DNA from: Tubiluchus corallicola
Taxonomy: Eukaryota > Priapulida > Priapulimorpha > Priapulimorphida > Tubiluchidae
DNA: 62,000 nucleotides
Direction: 5' to 3'
NCBI GenBank assembly: GCA_030141605.1
Contig: JAQGDQ010000118.1
Span: 1 to 62,000, forward strand
The notes under the pieces were generated by a model. It was given only the letters and a program-made list of their open reading frames with translations, did not search any database and was not told the DNA's origin. Every line of letters begins with the position of its first letter. Position 1 is the stretch's first letter. The translations under genes were made by a program, and so were the position numbers. Positions 1 to 13,197 of this stretch are shown one piece after another.

Positions 1-34
1 TCTCTCTCTCCCCTCTCTTTTTCTCCCTCTCTCC
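1..34. repeat. TC-rich microsatellite at window edge
   Basis: Pyrimidine-rich (TC)n/(CCT)n tract. The rest of 1-663 shows no recognisable gene. The final SMC5 exon (after the sequence ending LLTPK) was looked for here on the minus strand and not found, so it probably lies left of the window. Confidence 0.55.
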
Positions 35-663
35 AGATTTTGCTAGACTTAATCTTGTTTATTTTCATTTAATTCACAGCAAATGTGAAATACAGTTGAT
101 ACGGGCTGAATAAGAGTGAACATTTTATATGCAAGAGAATTTTAAACAGTGACGTAAATTTTCCTTTTGTAATTAGACATCATTGGCGTAGTTTGTTATA
201 TCGTTAATTGTTATTGTTAATTGTTGTGTGAATCAAAATCAGTTCTATAAAACTAGCAAAGACCCCGCAAAAAATTTTGCGTATATATCCACTCATAATC
301 AAAAATACGTGAACATCCTACATAGTCCTCATTATAATGCAAAGCCAGTAGCTTTTACTGAATTAAAGCTATAAGGTTATAGACAGAGTATAATGGATGT
401 CATCAGAACAATGGCTTTGCATCAGCAGTTTTCTAAGCGAAAATTGCCGAAAATAGAACATCTAATTAACTCGTCGCCATTCGTCTTGGTGGACGTGTCC
501 TAAAATATAGCCCACATCATCGTGTAGCCCTGTTCTTCCTCTTTCTAAAAAGCCAAATATCTCCTTTCAAGAGTCCCGCCAGGCAGTAAGTTAATAAAAT
601 TCGAAGCCCACTACTCACCGCAGACAATGCTGTATATTAGCAAACATTTTATAAATTACCTAC

Positions 664-2464
<1,801 letters not shown>

Positions 2465-2507
2465 CTAAACAAAGAAGAAAAAGCAGGGATGAGAATGATA
2501 AATTGCA

Positions 2508-3406
2508 ACACACTCACCTTACTTAAATGAAAAAATGATTATAGTTATGCATGCATCTGTAGATAACTTAATGTAAATAAGGATGAAGTAAATGATGTAA
2601 TAATTTGAGTAGTGCGAGGTGAGTGTACGACCACACGGTCATTAACACACTCACCTTACTTAAATGAAAAAATGATTATAAGTTATGCATGCTGCTGTAG
2701 ATAACTTAATGTAAATAAGGATGAAGTAAATGATGTAATAATTTGAGTAGTGCGAGGTGAGTGTACGACCACACGGTCATTAACACACTCACCTTACTTA
2801 AATGAAAAAATGATTATAGTTATGCGTGCTTCTGTAGATAGCTTAATGTAAATAAGGATGAAGTAAATGATGTAATAATTTGAGTAGTGCGAGGTGAGTG
2901 TACGACCATGCGGTCATTAACACACTCACCTTACTTAAATGAAAAAAATGATTACAGTTATGCATGCTTCTGTAGATAACTTAATGTAAATAAGGATGAA
3001 GTAAATGATGTAATAATTTGAGTAATGCGAGGTGAGTGTACGACCACACGGTCATTAACACAATCACCTTACTTAAATGAAAAATGATTATAGTTATGCA
3101 TGCTTCTGTAGATAACTTAATGTAAATAAGGATGAAGTAAATGATGTAATAATTTGAGTAGTGCGAGGTGAGTGTACGACCATGCGGTCATTAACACACT
3201 CACCTTATTTCTAAATGGTGCACGATTATGAAGGCGCATGCTTCTGTAGATAACTTAATGTAAATAAGGATGAAGTAAATGATGTAATAATTTGAGCAGT
3301 GCGAGGTGAGTGTACGACCATACGGTTATTAACACACTCACCTTACTTAAATGAAAAAATGATTATAATTATGCATACTTCTGTAGATAACTTAATGTAA
3401 ATAAGG
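2508..3406. repeat. 137-bp palindrome-bearing tandem repeat (6.5 units)
   Basis: Units start with ACACACTCACCTTACTTAAA (variants in some copies) at 2508, 2645, 2783, 2920, 3058, 3194 and 3332, giving periods of 136-138 bp; the last copy is partial. Each unit boundary forms a hairpin: AGGTGAGTGT (2617-2626) pairs with ACACTCACCT (2647-2656), with an inner GACC/GGTC stem at 2629-2640. The inner stem still pairs, with one wobble, in the variant unit near 3320. The palindrome puts a consensus splice donor, AG|GTGAGT, on both strands of each unit. The array starts 44 bp upstream of the SMC5 exon acceptor and ends about 140 bp from the last visible NOC4L exon. Confidence 0.92.
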
Positions 3407-3544
3407 AGCAATACGTAACTGAACGAAGTACAATGAAGTTATTACGTACGTTTTTAAGAGTTAACAATTTATGAGACTAAGATAGCAGATTGGTTGTAAT
3501 TTATAACTGCTGCAATGCAAAAAAAAATAATTTATGTTTCTTAC

Positions 3545-6500
3545 TTTAAAGTTCAGAAACTCAACCCAGGCATGGGAGAATTGGCGACGACACTCTTTTA
3601 CATTCATCTTTGTTTTGACATTCTCTATTGAAACATGGAAAAAAAGATATTGTACTGCCAGCTTTAAAGTCAAACTAAATCCTCACTATAATATAAGCTT
3701 TTACAACCTAAAATCATACTCTCATTACGAATATTGAATTTATTTTATTATAAACTAACTGTAAAACTTCTTTTGTTTGACTTTTAATCACTTCGTTGTT
3801 AGCAGTATTAAATTTGGATAATTGTCAATTTTCATTGCGCAAGACAAATGACATCATGAGAACAGTCACGAGGTCACTGAAGATTGGTAAATAATCAATG
3901 GTAACCAAAGATGCTTTCTGCACTACATACGTCATTCTTGTTCACTCGCGCCAAAAATGCAAAACATGGCAATCTTTACGGCAATTCACGCGTTCGAAAT
4001 TCCCCCCAAAAAAGCTAAGTTATTTAATTTATAGTTTTCTTTTGTGAGAAAATAACTATGAATTCTTTGTGCAATCATAATAATGCATTAAAAAAATTTC
4101 AATGTCTGTTAGGGTTACATAGGCCTTGAACTCAAAATCCAAAGCTAGCAAATATGTTACTTATCAATAAATAACATGTAGTCTTAATATATGTGATACT
4201 TTTAACAAAACAGAACAAGCACGATGTTACATGTATAATACTTTGGCGACACATCATATAATCCTCAAGCCTATTGAGTGGCGAGCTCAAAGACCTTTTA
4301 AAGCCATTTGCTCTCTTTATTCATTGTCCTACAATATGTTCTCGGACCCATAGACCCTGAAGCATGCGCTGTCCTTTCACCAAAATAGTCAAGTCCTACA
4401 GCCTAAAGCTTTAATAGGCTGAAGTAAAAAATGTCTAGAAGGACTACTGGACCAAAAAAAGTAGAGACAGAATTAACCTTCATCATATTTTTTAGAATTT
4501 CTAAATATTAGTTCAGGCAGTTCAGAACAATCCGGAACGCCAGTACCGATAATGAAAGCACTGAGCATATTTTTTTCAAACGCAGAAACCGATCCTGAAA
4601 CCTAAAAACTTGACAAATCCTTAGATTACAATTTCAAATTTTACTATTCAAGCACGAGCGTAATCGTAATTAGCCAAGGCTATCGTGAGCTCATAGTTAA
4701 TTGCTTAGTTACGCATTCACACAAAGTATATCCAAGAAACAGGTTGGCTGTGAGCATGTAATCCTGAGAAATTAAATTTCAAAAGTAATAATTCTTAAAT
4801 GTAAATCGCTCTTTAAAAATGTTTGCACTCAAGATAGTTAACCCACAGGTCATTTTGAGGCAAGAAAAAAGATGTACAAAGAGTAAGGTACTTATTTTAT
4901 AAACTGCACAACCCATACATAAAGAGGAAAGATTCCGTTCAAATTATAAGTAAAAAATATCAACGTTTTAATAGCAAACCTGATGTTTCAGTTAAACAAT
5001 GTTCCAGCAAATCTGAATCATTTCCAGTAATGGCAACAAGTGACAATAAATTTATTACATTATTCATGTACACATCACTTGACTTGTTCTAAAAAATAAA
5101 ATCGCCAACAAGTAATTAAAAAAATCTTCCGTTTTTCAAGAAAGGCAATAAAAATGTACATTTATTTGAAGTTTTTAGACAGCTTTTTGTAGCCATATTC
5201 ACGGCAAAAGTCTGAATTGCAAATTGCTTAAACAACACCTATTTTTCAAGTCTGAACATTCTTTTAAACGTATTTAATGGTTTATGCTAAATGCTAATAT
5301 CATCACAATGACTATGACACAATGTTTCCTATCTTTTATCATTTATAAATAAAAAAGAATACCTAGCTATAGGATGTGTAAAATCGTAAAGCATAAACAC
5401 ATTAATACTAACAGCAAGAAACAGCAGTAAACACAGGCAATAACTGTGTTGTCATTAAATATTTTTGCTCAAACGTTAACTCAGTGTGTAAATTGATAAG
5501 TGATCATCAAGAAAGCTTTGCTTCATAAGCCATTCTGAACTTTGGCAGTTCAGCAGCTCACCTTAGAAGGCTCCTATCCTTAAGATTCCCATAACCATTG
5601 AACATTAAAGGCAGAACATGCCATTGAGTACAAAATACCAAACTAAATGAAAAATTAATAATTTCTGAGAAAAACTGCAAAAACCAAATTTTTTTACCTG
5701 TTTTTCACTCCCACTAATATATCCCTTTTCATTCAGTAGCCTTAGCACAAAAATTTTAACATCATCATATTCCAGGAACTCTTGGAATCTTGTAATAACT
5801 TTTCTCATGTCATCATTTGTCGACAACAGCTCCTTTAGTATTTTCTAAAAAAAAATGAAGCATCTGACTATAAAGTCAATAAAAAAACAAGTTTAATAAT
5901 TATATTCAAGCATGTTTCACACTTGAATGCGTTACATTGGTATTAATGGCATTACATTTTCGGTTAATAAATAATGAGCTTGAATTTCTGTTAGCATTCA
6001 CAATTAAACAGCTACTCTACGTGTTATAGCGCAGTGAAAGGTAATATTGTAAGCTGAATATTTACATTACTGACAATGATGATATATTATTGCATATTAA
6101 AGAAAAAGTTAATTATTCCACAAACTTAAGCACAAAATTAACAGGCTGCCTGTCACGCCATTATCTTAGTGTTTTTTTAATTGCCAGCACGAGATAACTT
6201 GTAGCTGGCATATGACGTCACATATACCACTTGCCGTTAAAATTATGCCATTTCACGCCAGAGCATATCTGAGAGCACCCAGCCAACTGTCATTAACACA
6301 TTTAGGTGTACTGGCAGAGTACTAAGCTTTTCTGTGCATGGCATCATTTAATCATCAACGAGCATGCTCCTAGTAGCAGTGGGTGACGCACCATCTACCA
6401 GGTGTATACTGGTAGTTGGCAATTAACGTGTTAATGATTGATTGATCGATTGTTTGTGAAGCAAAAAACAGAACTACCTCAATGATGGCCAAACAGTATC

Positions 6501-9500
6501 ATAACAAAACCACTTTCAGTCCAATGCAGATTTCAGAAATATAAGGCAGATAGTGGGTTTTAACTACAAGTACTTACATTCATCAGTACAGTAGGAAAAG
6601 TTGAGGAATTTTCAGGTTTAACAACTAATGGATGGCTTCCTTCTAATTTTACAAACTTCATTAGGGTACATAAAGCCAACTCCTATAATAAACAGACAAC
6701 TTATTATAGTGTCAGTTCGAAGAAAATAAGAAAGGAATAATTTATAATATTTAAAAAATGAACCAAAAATGCTTTAATTTATGTGTAAAAAGTTTGCAGT
6801 AAATACTAATTTGCAGGATAAATGTTTCAAAAGTCAAAAACATAACATGCAAAATATGATTGGTTAATACTGTATTTGAATAAAAATGCAGTGAAATGCA
6901 ATAAACAGAATATTTCATTCACGACCTGAAGCCAAAAGTAAAATTTAATATTAAAAGCAAAATGTAGCAGGAATTAAGCAAACAAGATTCAAACTTTTAA
7001 AAATTTTTCACTCTAATCAGATTTTAGCAACTTCGTGCATTGCAAGATCTTAAGCATCTGGTAGCATACCTTAATGACTCATGATAGGATATTAAATTAT
7101 AAATACTTTTCAGCATATATTTCTAATAAAATATAATTGCTTAAGCTATTGATTTTTTGTGGTTTCTTATGCTAATGGGTAATTATTGGCACATTTTATA
7201 CACGTTATTCATTTTGCATATCTCAGGATACTTTCGGGATCAATAATGAAACATTAAGACTTCCACATGCGAAAAACAAACATCATACAGAGATGGTCAA
7301 AAATTGTTTGTGCTTGAAATATGTACAAAACAAAAACAACAATGTCTTGTTTGACTTGTAGTCTTCTTTTTGGCTGCTACTACTCAGCTGAGCTATCTAA
7401 GTGAATTTTAAAACAAGGGCTAATTTACCACCATGTTTAGTGTCAAAATTGAGAAAATACAGCTACAGTGTTTGCAAGTTTGCTTAGAATTAAAAAAACC
7501 CAAACTTAATAAACTCCTCTCAGAACTTTCCAGTTTTGGTATGAAACTTAATTACCGCCTTCGAAAACACTTTTAAGTAGCTGACTGCTTCTGTAAGACA
7601 AACATTAGAAAAAAATCAATCACAACCATAGCCTGGGTGGAAAAGACCTAGCAGAAACTTTCAAAAAGAAGTGCAAAAATAATTAATGGATTATGACAGA
7701 GATTGCCAGAAGTTTTATAAACCATTGCGGTTTATTTTAGCAATTATTATCCATTGCAGATAATGATCTGGAAAAAGAAAGGAGATGCTGAAAATTGTGA
7801 ATTACAAGGAAGAAATCTCAAGCCTGCTCTGTCACATTGACTGGTAGCTCAGCTGGTAAAGCATGGAAGTACTAATCTTAGATCTCAGGTTCAAATCCCG
7901 TCTTGTAAACAATTATTCAGTGTCTCTTTTCTTTCTCAAACTCATTACCCGAAATGAGTAATAATTGGAAAAATAAACAGCAATGGTTTATAAAAATTCT
8001 GGCAATCAAAGTCACAATTAATTAATGATATCGTTAGGCACCAGCTAATTTGGGAAAGTATTGATACCAGAAGTGCAAAAATGCTAGCAGATTATAATAG
8101 ATCATTTAGAAGAAAGAGCTGGAGAATAATTTGTGTAACTATCCATAACACTGCATTAAGTACATAAAGAATTCAGCACAGATGAGAATTAATAAAATGT
8201 CATAATAATGCATTTAAAATGAGCATGAACATGCAAAGAAGATCTCACACTCAGAATAACTAAATGCTAATACATACTGCAACAGAACTATTATCACTGT
8301 GTAGCAGTTCCAAAAGTTTTTGGATGGATTCTTTATAGCAGTCCTGTAGCCAAACTCTTACTTTTTCCTTGGGTGTAAGATCTAAGAATGTAATAACTCG
8401 ACAGTTAACTTTTTAGTCAAACAATAAAGTAATCAATAATGGTTTTCAACTTGCATAAAATTGTTACAGAAAAGAATGTTATCTTGAAAGATGTATTTAG
8501 AAATCTTGAAAGACATATTTACAAATTTTCAAGTATTACCCCGTAAGATCACGAAACAATGCGATATAATTTCTAGGCGGCTAGTGACAATAAAGTTAAC
8601 AAAAGATTGCATAAGTTGTATAGGAAATAGGACATTTTATTTTTTGTCAAAGTACCAATTAACAGAAATGTTAGAATAAGTGGTGTCTTTTTAAATTAGT
8701 TGCTTTGTCTTCTTGCACATAAATAATATCCATACCTACTTTTTTGTTGTTGTTGTCAGTGTTTAATATTTATTTTACTTTTACTACTAGTCTACAATTT
8801 TTTTTTAATTGAACCACTTATGTAACTCGACTGTAAATATGTGATCGAAAATAAATCGAAACACTATATTTCATGAAATTTTAAACTAATCAGAAATGTA
8901 ATATGAATAATCAGAAACTGTGTATGTGAATAATGGCAAGCCAACATTGCAATAGGATTGTGAAAATTCAAGTATTTAGTTAAAAACATGAAATTTTAAT
9001 AAGCACTGTAATATCACACTTACCCATGTCTACAAGATGCTCAACTGACTTCGACACAACCATGCTGTCATTACCAAGAACATGGGAAAACATTTTATGC
9101 AATGCTTGGATACTCGCTAGCAAAATCTCAGGTCTTTTCTCATCCTTTTAAGAATGTTTAATTTAATGTGAGAACATTAATTTTATACAAGTGTAACAGT
9201 GTGGAAAATTGCAATATATTGAGCCGAATATGCCATAAAATGTAATAATAAAAATATAAGTTAAGGCAAAAGTTTTGACATGTTTAACGTACTGACATGT
9301 ATGTATTAATGCATCTCGTTATAATGTCAACTTTTTTGAAGTCCCAAAATGGGCGGTACAAAGAGGTATGACTGTAGATGCAGCAACCATATTTTGTTTA
9401 ACCGTCTTTTCGATTTTCTACCGCATTAAGTGGGCATTGGCCATTTTTTAGTTAGTTTATTTATTGACATTATAAGATACAAGGAAATTACACTAAAAAC

Positions 9501-11434
9501 TTAACAGTATTACAATAAATGCCCATCTTGTAAATTATAGAGCTGAAGTGTATAACAAATAATAATATCTACTTCGTCATTTAAATAACTTTAAAACTTT
9601 GTACGAAAGCAGCAAAAAGTCAAACATATTATTAAAGGATTGGTTTCTAAAATGTTCAGTAAGCTAACAATTAGCAAAACATGTTCGTCATCTTGTATAT
9701 CTCTGCCAAATATTTAAAGCCTTTAATTATGTAGAATTCTACTTCATCTACCAGTTTCCACTTCTAAACGATGGGATCACAGTCTCATACATGAAGCTGC
9801 TATACTAGAATATTTTACCAAACAAAGATTTGTAGTATACAAAGCACCTATAGATAATTGTGGATTAATCTTCCCGGGATAATACTGCGAAAGCATTTGG
9901 TCTGACCCTTCTTTAGGACCCATCTGAACCTTCACATTTCACATTGGATAAAATTGGTCTCCTGCAACCAGTTACACAACTAGTATTAGTATACATGTGT
10001 GTTCTCTCCTATTCTACTAATTTTAAAACCTTGTTCAACGGGATATTATCTGGTTTATAAGTAAATGCCTTATATAATTTTGATTAAACACACTTAATTG
10101 TTGGTTTAAACATAATTTATTGAAGATGTAACATATAACTAGGTTTGAAACAGACAGTTTTACAACTGATATATGTTCTCCCCTAGTGGGAGGGAACACT
10201 AGACAGATGCAGAACAGTGGTGACCACAATGTACAAAAAATGTTGCAATAAATATGAACATTACTATGTAACAAGAGTAACATAGTTAATACTATTTAAA
10301 GCATTTAGTGTTTGAAATAAAAGACTGTACTAAAAAAAAATTTGAGTGTTCACAAAATTATCTATGGTTCCCATGCAGGACTGTAAACATTGATGTTAAA
10401 ACCTGAAAAAAGAGTGCAGAGATTTGTAAATAAGTCGTGTCTGGCCTGGTGGTAAAGACGACAGTTAAATAAGTAATGACCGACTGTTTCATAAGCAGAG
10501 CCACATTGACAATTAGGTGATACCAGCAAAGCATTTTATTATATATTTTCTGAGGTATAATCGTAATTAAGTTGACAAAAACCAACTCTCATTCTAGTAT
10601 GGTGTACAGATGAATTTCGAGTGCCACTTGAAAAGTAAGCAGGTCACTTATTTAAAACACATGTGATTCTTTAGTTGAGATTCAAAGATGTTTCAAGAGC
10701 TGGAATTACAGATATCAAGAGGTAAATTATTCCAACACTTAACTAATAAGTTTTGAAGAATGGTTTACAATGAACAGATAGATCTAAAACTAGAGAAAAG
10801 ATAGCGAAAATACTATAAAGTCATCTAGTCTGCTATCCTTTGCCGAATATAAATAAAATGATTATTAGACAATGGTGGACATGAAAATTAATGTTGCCAG
10901 TTTAATTTAGGATGTCATTATTAATTTTTAAACTTATGACATTTGCTATATAAATAAGTAATCCAAAGTAAAGAAAATGCACGTATTATGAAGCAGTAGA
11001 CAACAGATATATGTACTGTATATAAGAAATCTGTAAAATCTTTAAATAATTCGATCACAAATAAATGGTAAAACAGAGTTTAAAAATAATTTCTAAATCA
11101 GTAGAATATATTTTGTCCAAAAAGGTGAACGTGAACCGACCGGTATCGGTGAACAGCAAAGTTAATCGGCTCGTAGCCCAAAATTCTGATCGGCTCATCA
11201 CTATAGTGAAGAAGGCCTATATAATTGGTGCTTTGTTATTAGGGAAACCAAACCAACCTGTAAATATAGATGTAAATCAAGCACATTATTAGCATTTTTC
11301 GAATCGCTGACGAACTCCTTTGTTTTCTTCCTTATGTCAGCAATAACTTTTTTTGAGTTGCCTTCTAAAGCATTTATCTCTCTCTGTTCCTCACTTTTTT
11401 TGATGGAGTAAGCATTGCACGTGGACGCCGCCAT
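3545..11434 (-). CDS. NOC4L: Nucleolar complex protein 4 homolog, N-terminal half (7 exons)
   Basis: NOC4 works with NOP14 in nucleolar maturation and export of the 40S subunit. Seven minus-strand exons join in frame: 11434-11258, 9144-9024, 8381-8278, 6682-6578, 5844-5698, 4601-4478 and 3624-3545 (858 nt, 286 codons). All have AG acceptors and GT donors and their phases match. The start is the ATG at 11434 (MAASTCNAYS). Diagnostic segments are LMKFVKLEGSHPL (exon 4), RFQEFLEYDDVK (exon 5) and KECRRQFSHAWVEFLNFK (exon 7), all typical of NOC4 proteins. The family is about 510 aa and its C-terminal half is the conserved CBF/Noc domain. Nothing encoding that domain was found left of 3545, where the 137-bp array and then SMC5 exons begin. 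The visible gene is thus C-truncated at a repeat. It runs divergently from RIC8, with start codons 1.76 kb apart. Introns hold AT-rich DNA plus the repeats listed separately. Confidence 0.88.
7691..8016. repeat. Foldback with ~108-bp arms around a tRNA-like SINE head
   Basis: Arms 7691-7800 and 7908-8016 are near-perfect inverted copies; for example GCCAGAAGTTTTATAAACCA on the left pairs with its complement near 7980-8000. The centre (about 7843-7905) has a good pol III A box (TAGCTCAGCTGG) and a B box with one mismatch (GGTTCAAATCC), but its acceptor and T stems do not pair properly. It is therefore a tRNA-derived SINE head, not a tRNA gene. The simplest reading is a SINE with an inverted copy of its own tail on its left. 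Related SINE heads lie near 47880 and 48118. Located in a NOC4L intron (6683-8277). Confidence 0.7.
9285..9373. mobile_element. End fragment of a DNA transposon
   Basis: The segment ends GGTATGACTG followed by TA, which read on the minus strand is CAGTCATACC, a typical Tc1/mariner/pogo-like terminus next to a TA target site. Its inner part (GACATGTATGTATTAA, then CGTTATAATG) recurs at 41440-41480, so at least two copies of one family are present. No matching second terminus was found. Confidence 0.5.
10350..10640 (-). mobile_element. LINE ORF2 C-terminal zinc-knuckle fragment
   Basis: Minus-strand translation, with one stop/frameshift, gives HHTRMRVGFCQLNYDY and then CQCGSAYETVGHYLFNCRLY. 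This C-x-C...H...C pattern with ETVGHYLFNC is the C-terminal zinc knuckle found in many non-LTR retrotransposon ORF2 proteins. The 10800-10850 stretch shares a motif (GACTAGATGAC on the minus strand) with the LINE tail at 33270. The sequence around it (9440-10850, in NOC4L intron 1) may belong to the same decayed element. Confidence 0.65.
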
Positions 11435-11540
11435 GTCTGTGAAGTGCTGCGAGAATATTCGCTAAAAAGTTGAAAACTTCATTCAGGTTCAGCTTATTTT
11501 TGACTACTCCTTCTTCAAATTCCAAAATGTAAGTAATAAT

Positions 11541-11584
11541 AAACAACAACAACAACAACAACAATAATAATAATAATAATAATA
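11541..11584. repeat. (AAC)n(AAT)n microsatellite, left flank of MITE
   Basis: Compound AAC/AAT repeat directly against the left end of the inverted-repeat element at 11585. Confidence 0.85.
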
Positions 11585-11966
11585 GGGGTGAGCAATGAAC
11601 GTTTGAGTTCGAACGAATTTTTTAAGTTCGAATTTGATTCGAACCTGAAAATTCGAATAATTCAGCACTTCACAACCACATACGTTCTCTACCATTAAAA
11701 TGTTTGAAACATCATGCAATAGTGCAATTTAGCTGCAATTTCTGTGCAAAATTTTTAAGAAACTAATAGTGGTTTTACTGCAGAACAAAATCAAGTAATA
11801 CGCGTAATCTCCGTAAGACCACTTTTTAGTAATGGTTCTAAAAATCTTTCAAACTCAATTTGAATTCAATTTGAATTCGCAATACTGAAATTTGGTGCGA
11901 TTCGAATTTGAAAGTCGCTAATTCGGTTCGATTCGAATTCACTTTCTAACAGAGAATGCTCACCCA
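11585..11966. mobile_element. hAT-like MITE between two microsatellites
   Basis: The 382-bp element starts GGGGTGAGCA and ends TGCTCACCCA, giving 9 of 10 matching inverted termini of the GGGTGAGCA type seen in hAT-like elements. Its interior is rich in TTCGAA/GAATTC words and shows no transposase. Both flanks are the same AAC/AAT microsatellite, so it probably inserted into one simple-repeat tract. It lies in the intergenic space between the NOC4L and RIC8 starts, about 150 bp from the NOC4L start codon. Confidence 0.65.
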
Positions 11967-11970
11967 TGAA

Positions 11971-11986
11971 TAACAACAACAACAAC

Positions 11987-12023
<37 letters not shown>
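11971..12023. repeat. (AAC)n(AAT)n microsatellite, right flank of MITE
   Basis: Matches the composition and order of the tract at 11541-11584 on the other side of the MITE. Confidence 0.85.
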
Positions 12024-12024
<1 letters not shown>

Positions 12025-12026
12025 AT

Positions 12027-12475
12027 AGAGTCACTTTGGGATTGAAACGTTTTGGCCCAGTTACCAACTGAATCAATTAGCCGGCAGGAGCAAAACAATC
12101 ACAACTATCGAAGTGTGAGTCATCACTCATCATTTTAGTATGCATTGCAAAAGCTTCAAATGCATTTTAGAAATGAATTAATGTTAAAATTTCTATGTGT
12201 AATTATTTATGAATACTAATTTTTGTGAAAGTGAAATTAATAAAAGTAAAAAATAAAAAATCACACAAATCTGATTACTACCATCAAGAAACGCAACTTT
12301 GTTTGTGTCGTTTCTTCACAAAGAAGTTGTTTTATGAGATTCTTATAGTGATAAAACGTTGAACATCTGTTGTTGTATGCTGCACATATTCACGCAAAAC
12401 ACCTAGTCACATAGTGTTTGAGCTCCAGTTGCTGATGACTTTTATGGAGTTTGCACGAAGGCCACATAGGCTGAA
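12027..12475. mobile_element. Decayed DNA transposon, paralogous to 45086-45570
   Basis: Begins GAGTCACTTTGGGATTGAAA. It can be followed colinearly against 45107-45570 through shared words such as TTTAGTATGCATTGCAAA versus CTTAGTATGCACTGCAAA, and the stretch before the GCACATATTCACG / GCACGTATTCTCG pair. The outer terminus is missing here. It occupies about a third of the NOC4L-RIC8 intergenic interval; the rest (12476-13197) shows no clear element and probably holds the RIC8 promoter and 5'UTR. Confidence 0.6.
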
Positions 12476-13197
12476 TTGTATGCAAGACCTATTGTTAGCT
12501 ATTGAGCAAAATATATAACACCTAATTAACAACAATCACGTGTGCCACAGCTAGTTGACTTTGGAACAGGCTAACCCCATTGTGCCAGGTGTCAAACAAA
12601 TTGGTTCTATGCTGCATTAGGAAATCCAAATGTTCATTAGGGTTTGATTCACGCTAATTATTTTGCTCCGCGCTACTTAAAATGCTGCAAAAACACATTA
12701 AATTACCAAGTTATTGGTTTTCGTGATTATGAGTTCAATGTATGTCCGGTATACATGTAAGACAGCAAATAAATATGAGCAGTAAATTGTAGCAAAATTC
12801 GTTAGCTCATCAAGATAACACTTATCTTTTGTTAAACAAGCGCGTCGTGAGAAAAGACACGATAAATTAAGCTAGGAAGTGCACCTGGTTAAAATTGTTG
12901 TTTCAACTTTGTTATGCCAGCTGTATATGGCTTCTTGCAAACAAGCGCGATTCTGACTTCTCGCTTCCTCAGTGATTTTTCGGATTTCGATGTTTGTGTT
13001 GTAATTTTGAAGTGTTGCTGGGTTTTGAACGAGGTTTGGTCTACTGTCTGTGCAATTAAGTTTTATTGTTGTTCTGGTATTTCGGACTTCGTACCTGTTT
13101 TGCTTTAAGAACAATTCTATTTAGAATTCGTAACTTCACATTTTCGGTGCTTTCAATATTAAGTTATTCCAACAATAAACAAATGTTTTAGAAAAAC

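Noticed and set aside
2500-2530. SMC5 upstream exon ending AAG at the GTGAGT donor at 2518
   Set aside because: The only frame compatible with the next exon is open for just seven codons and matches nothing in SMC5; the donor belongs to the repeat palindrome.
5555-5640. Extra NOC4L exon before the GTGAGC donor at 5554
   Set aside because: After the phase-0 end of the previous exon the required frame meets TAA, and the other frame does not resemble NOC4. The exon at 4478-4601 fits both phase and family instead.
7843-7912. tRNA gene
   Set aside because: A and B boxes are present but the acceptor stem does not pair and the T stem has mismatches; better explained as a SINE head.
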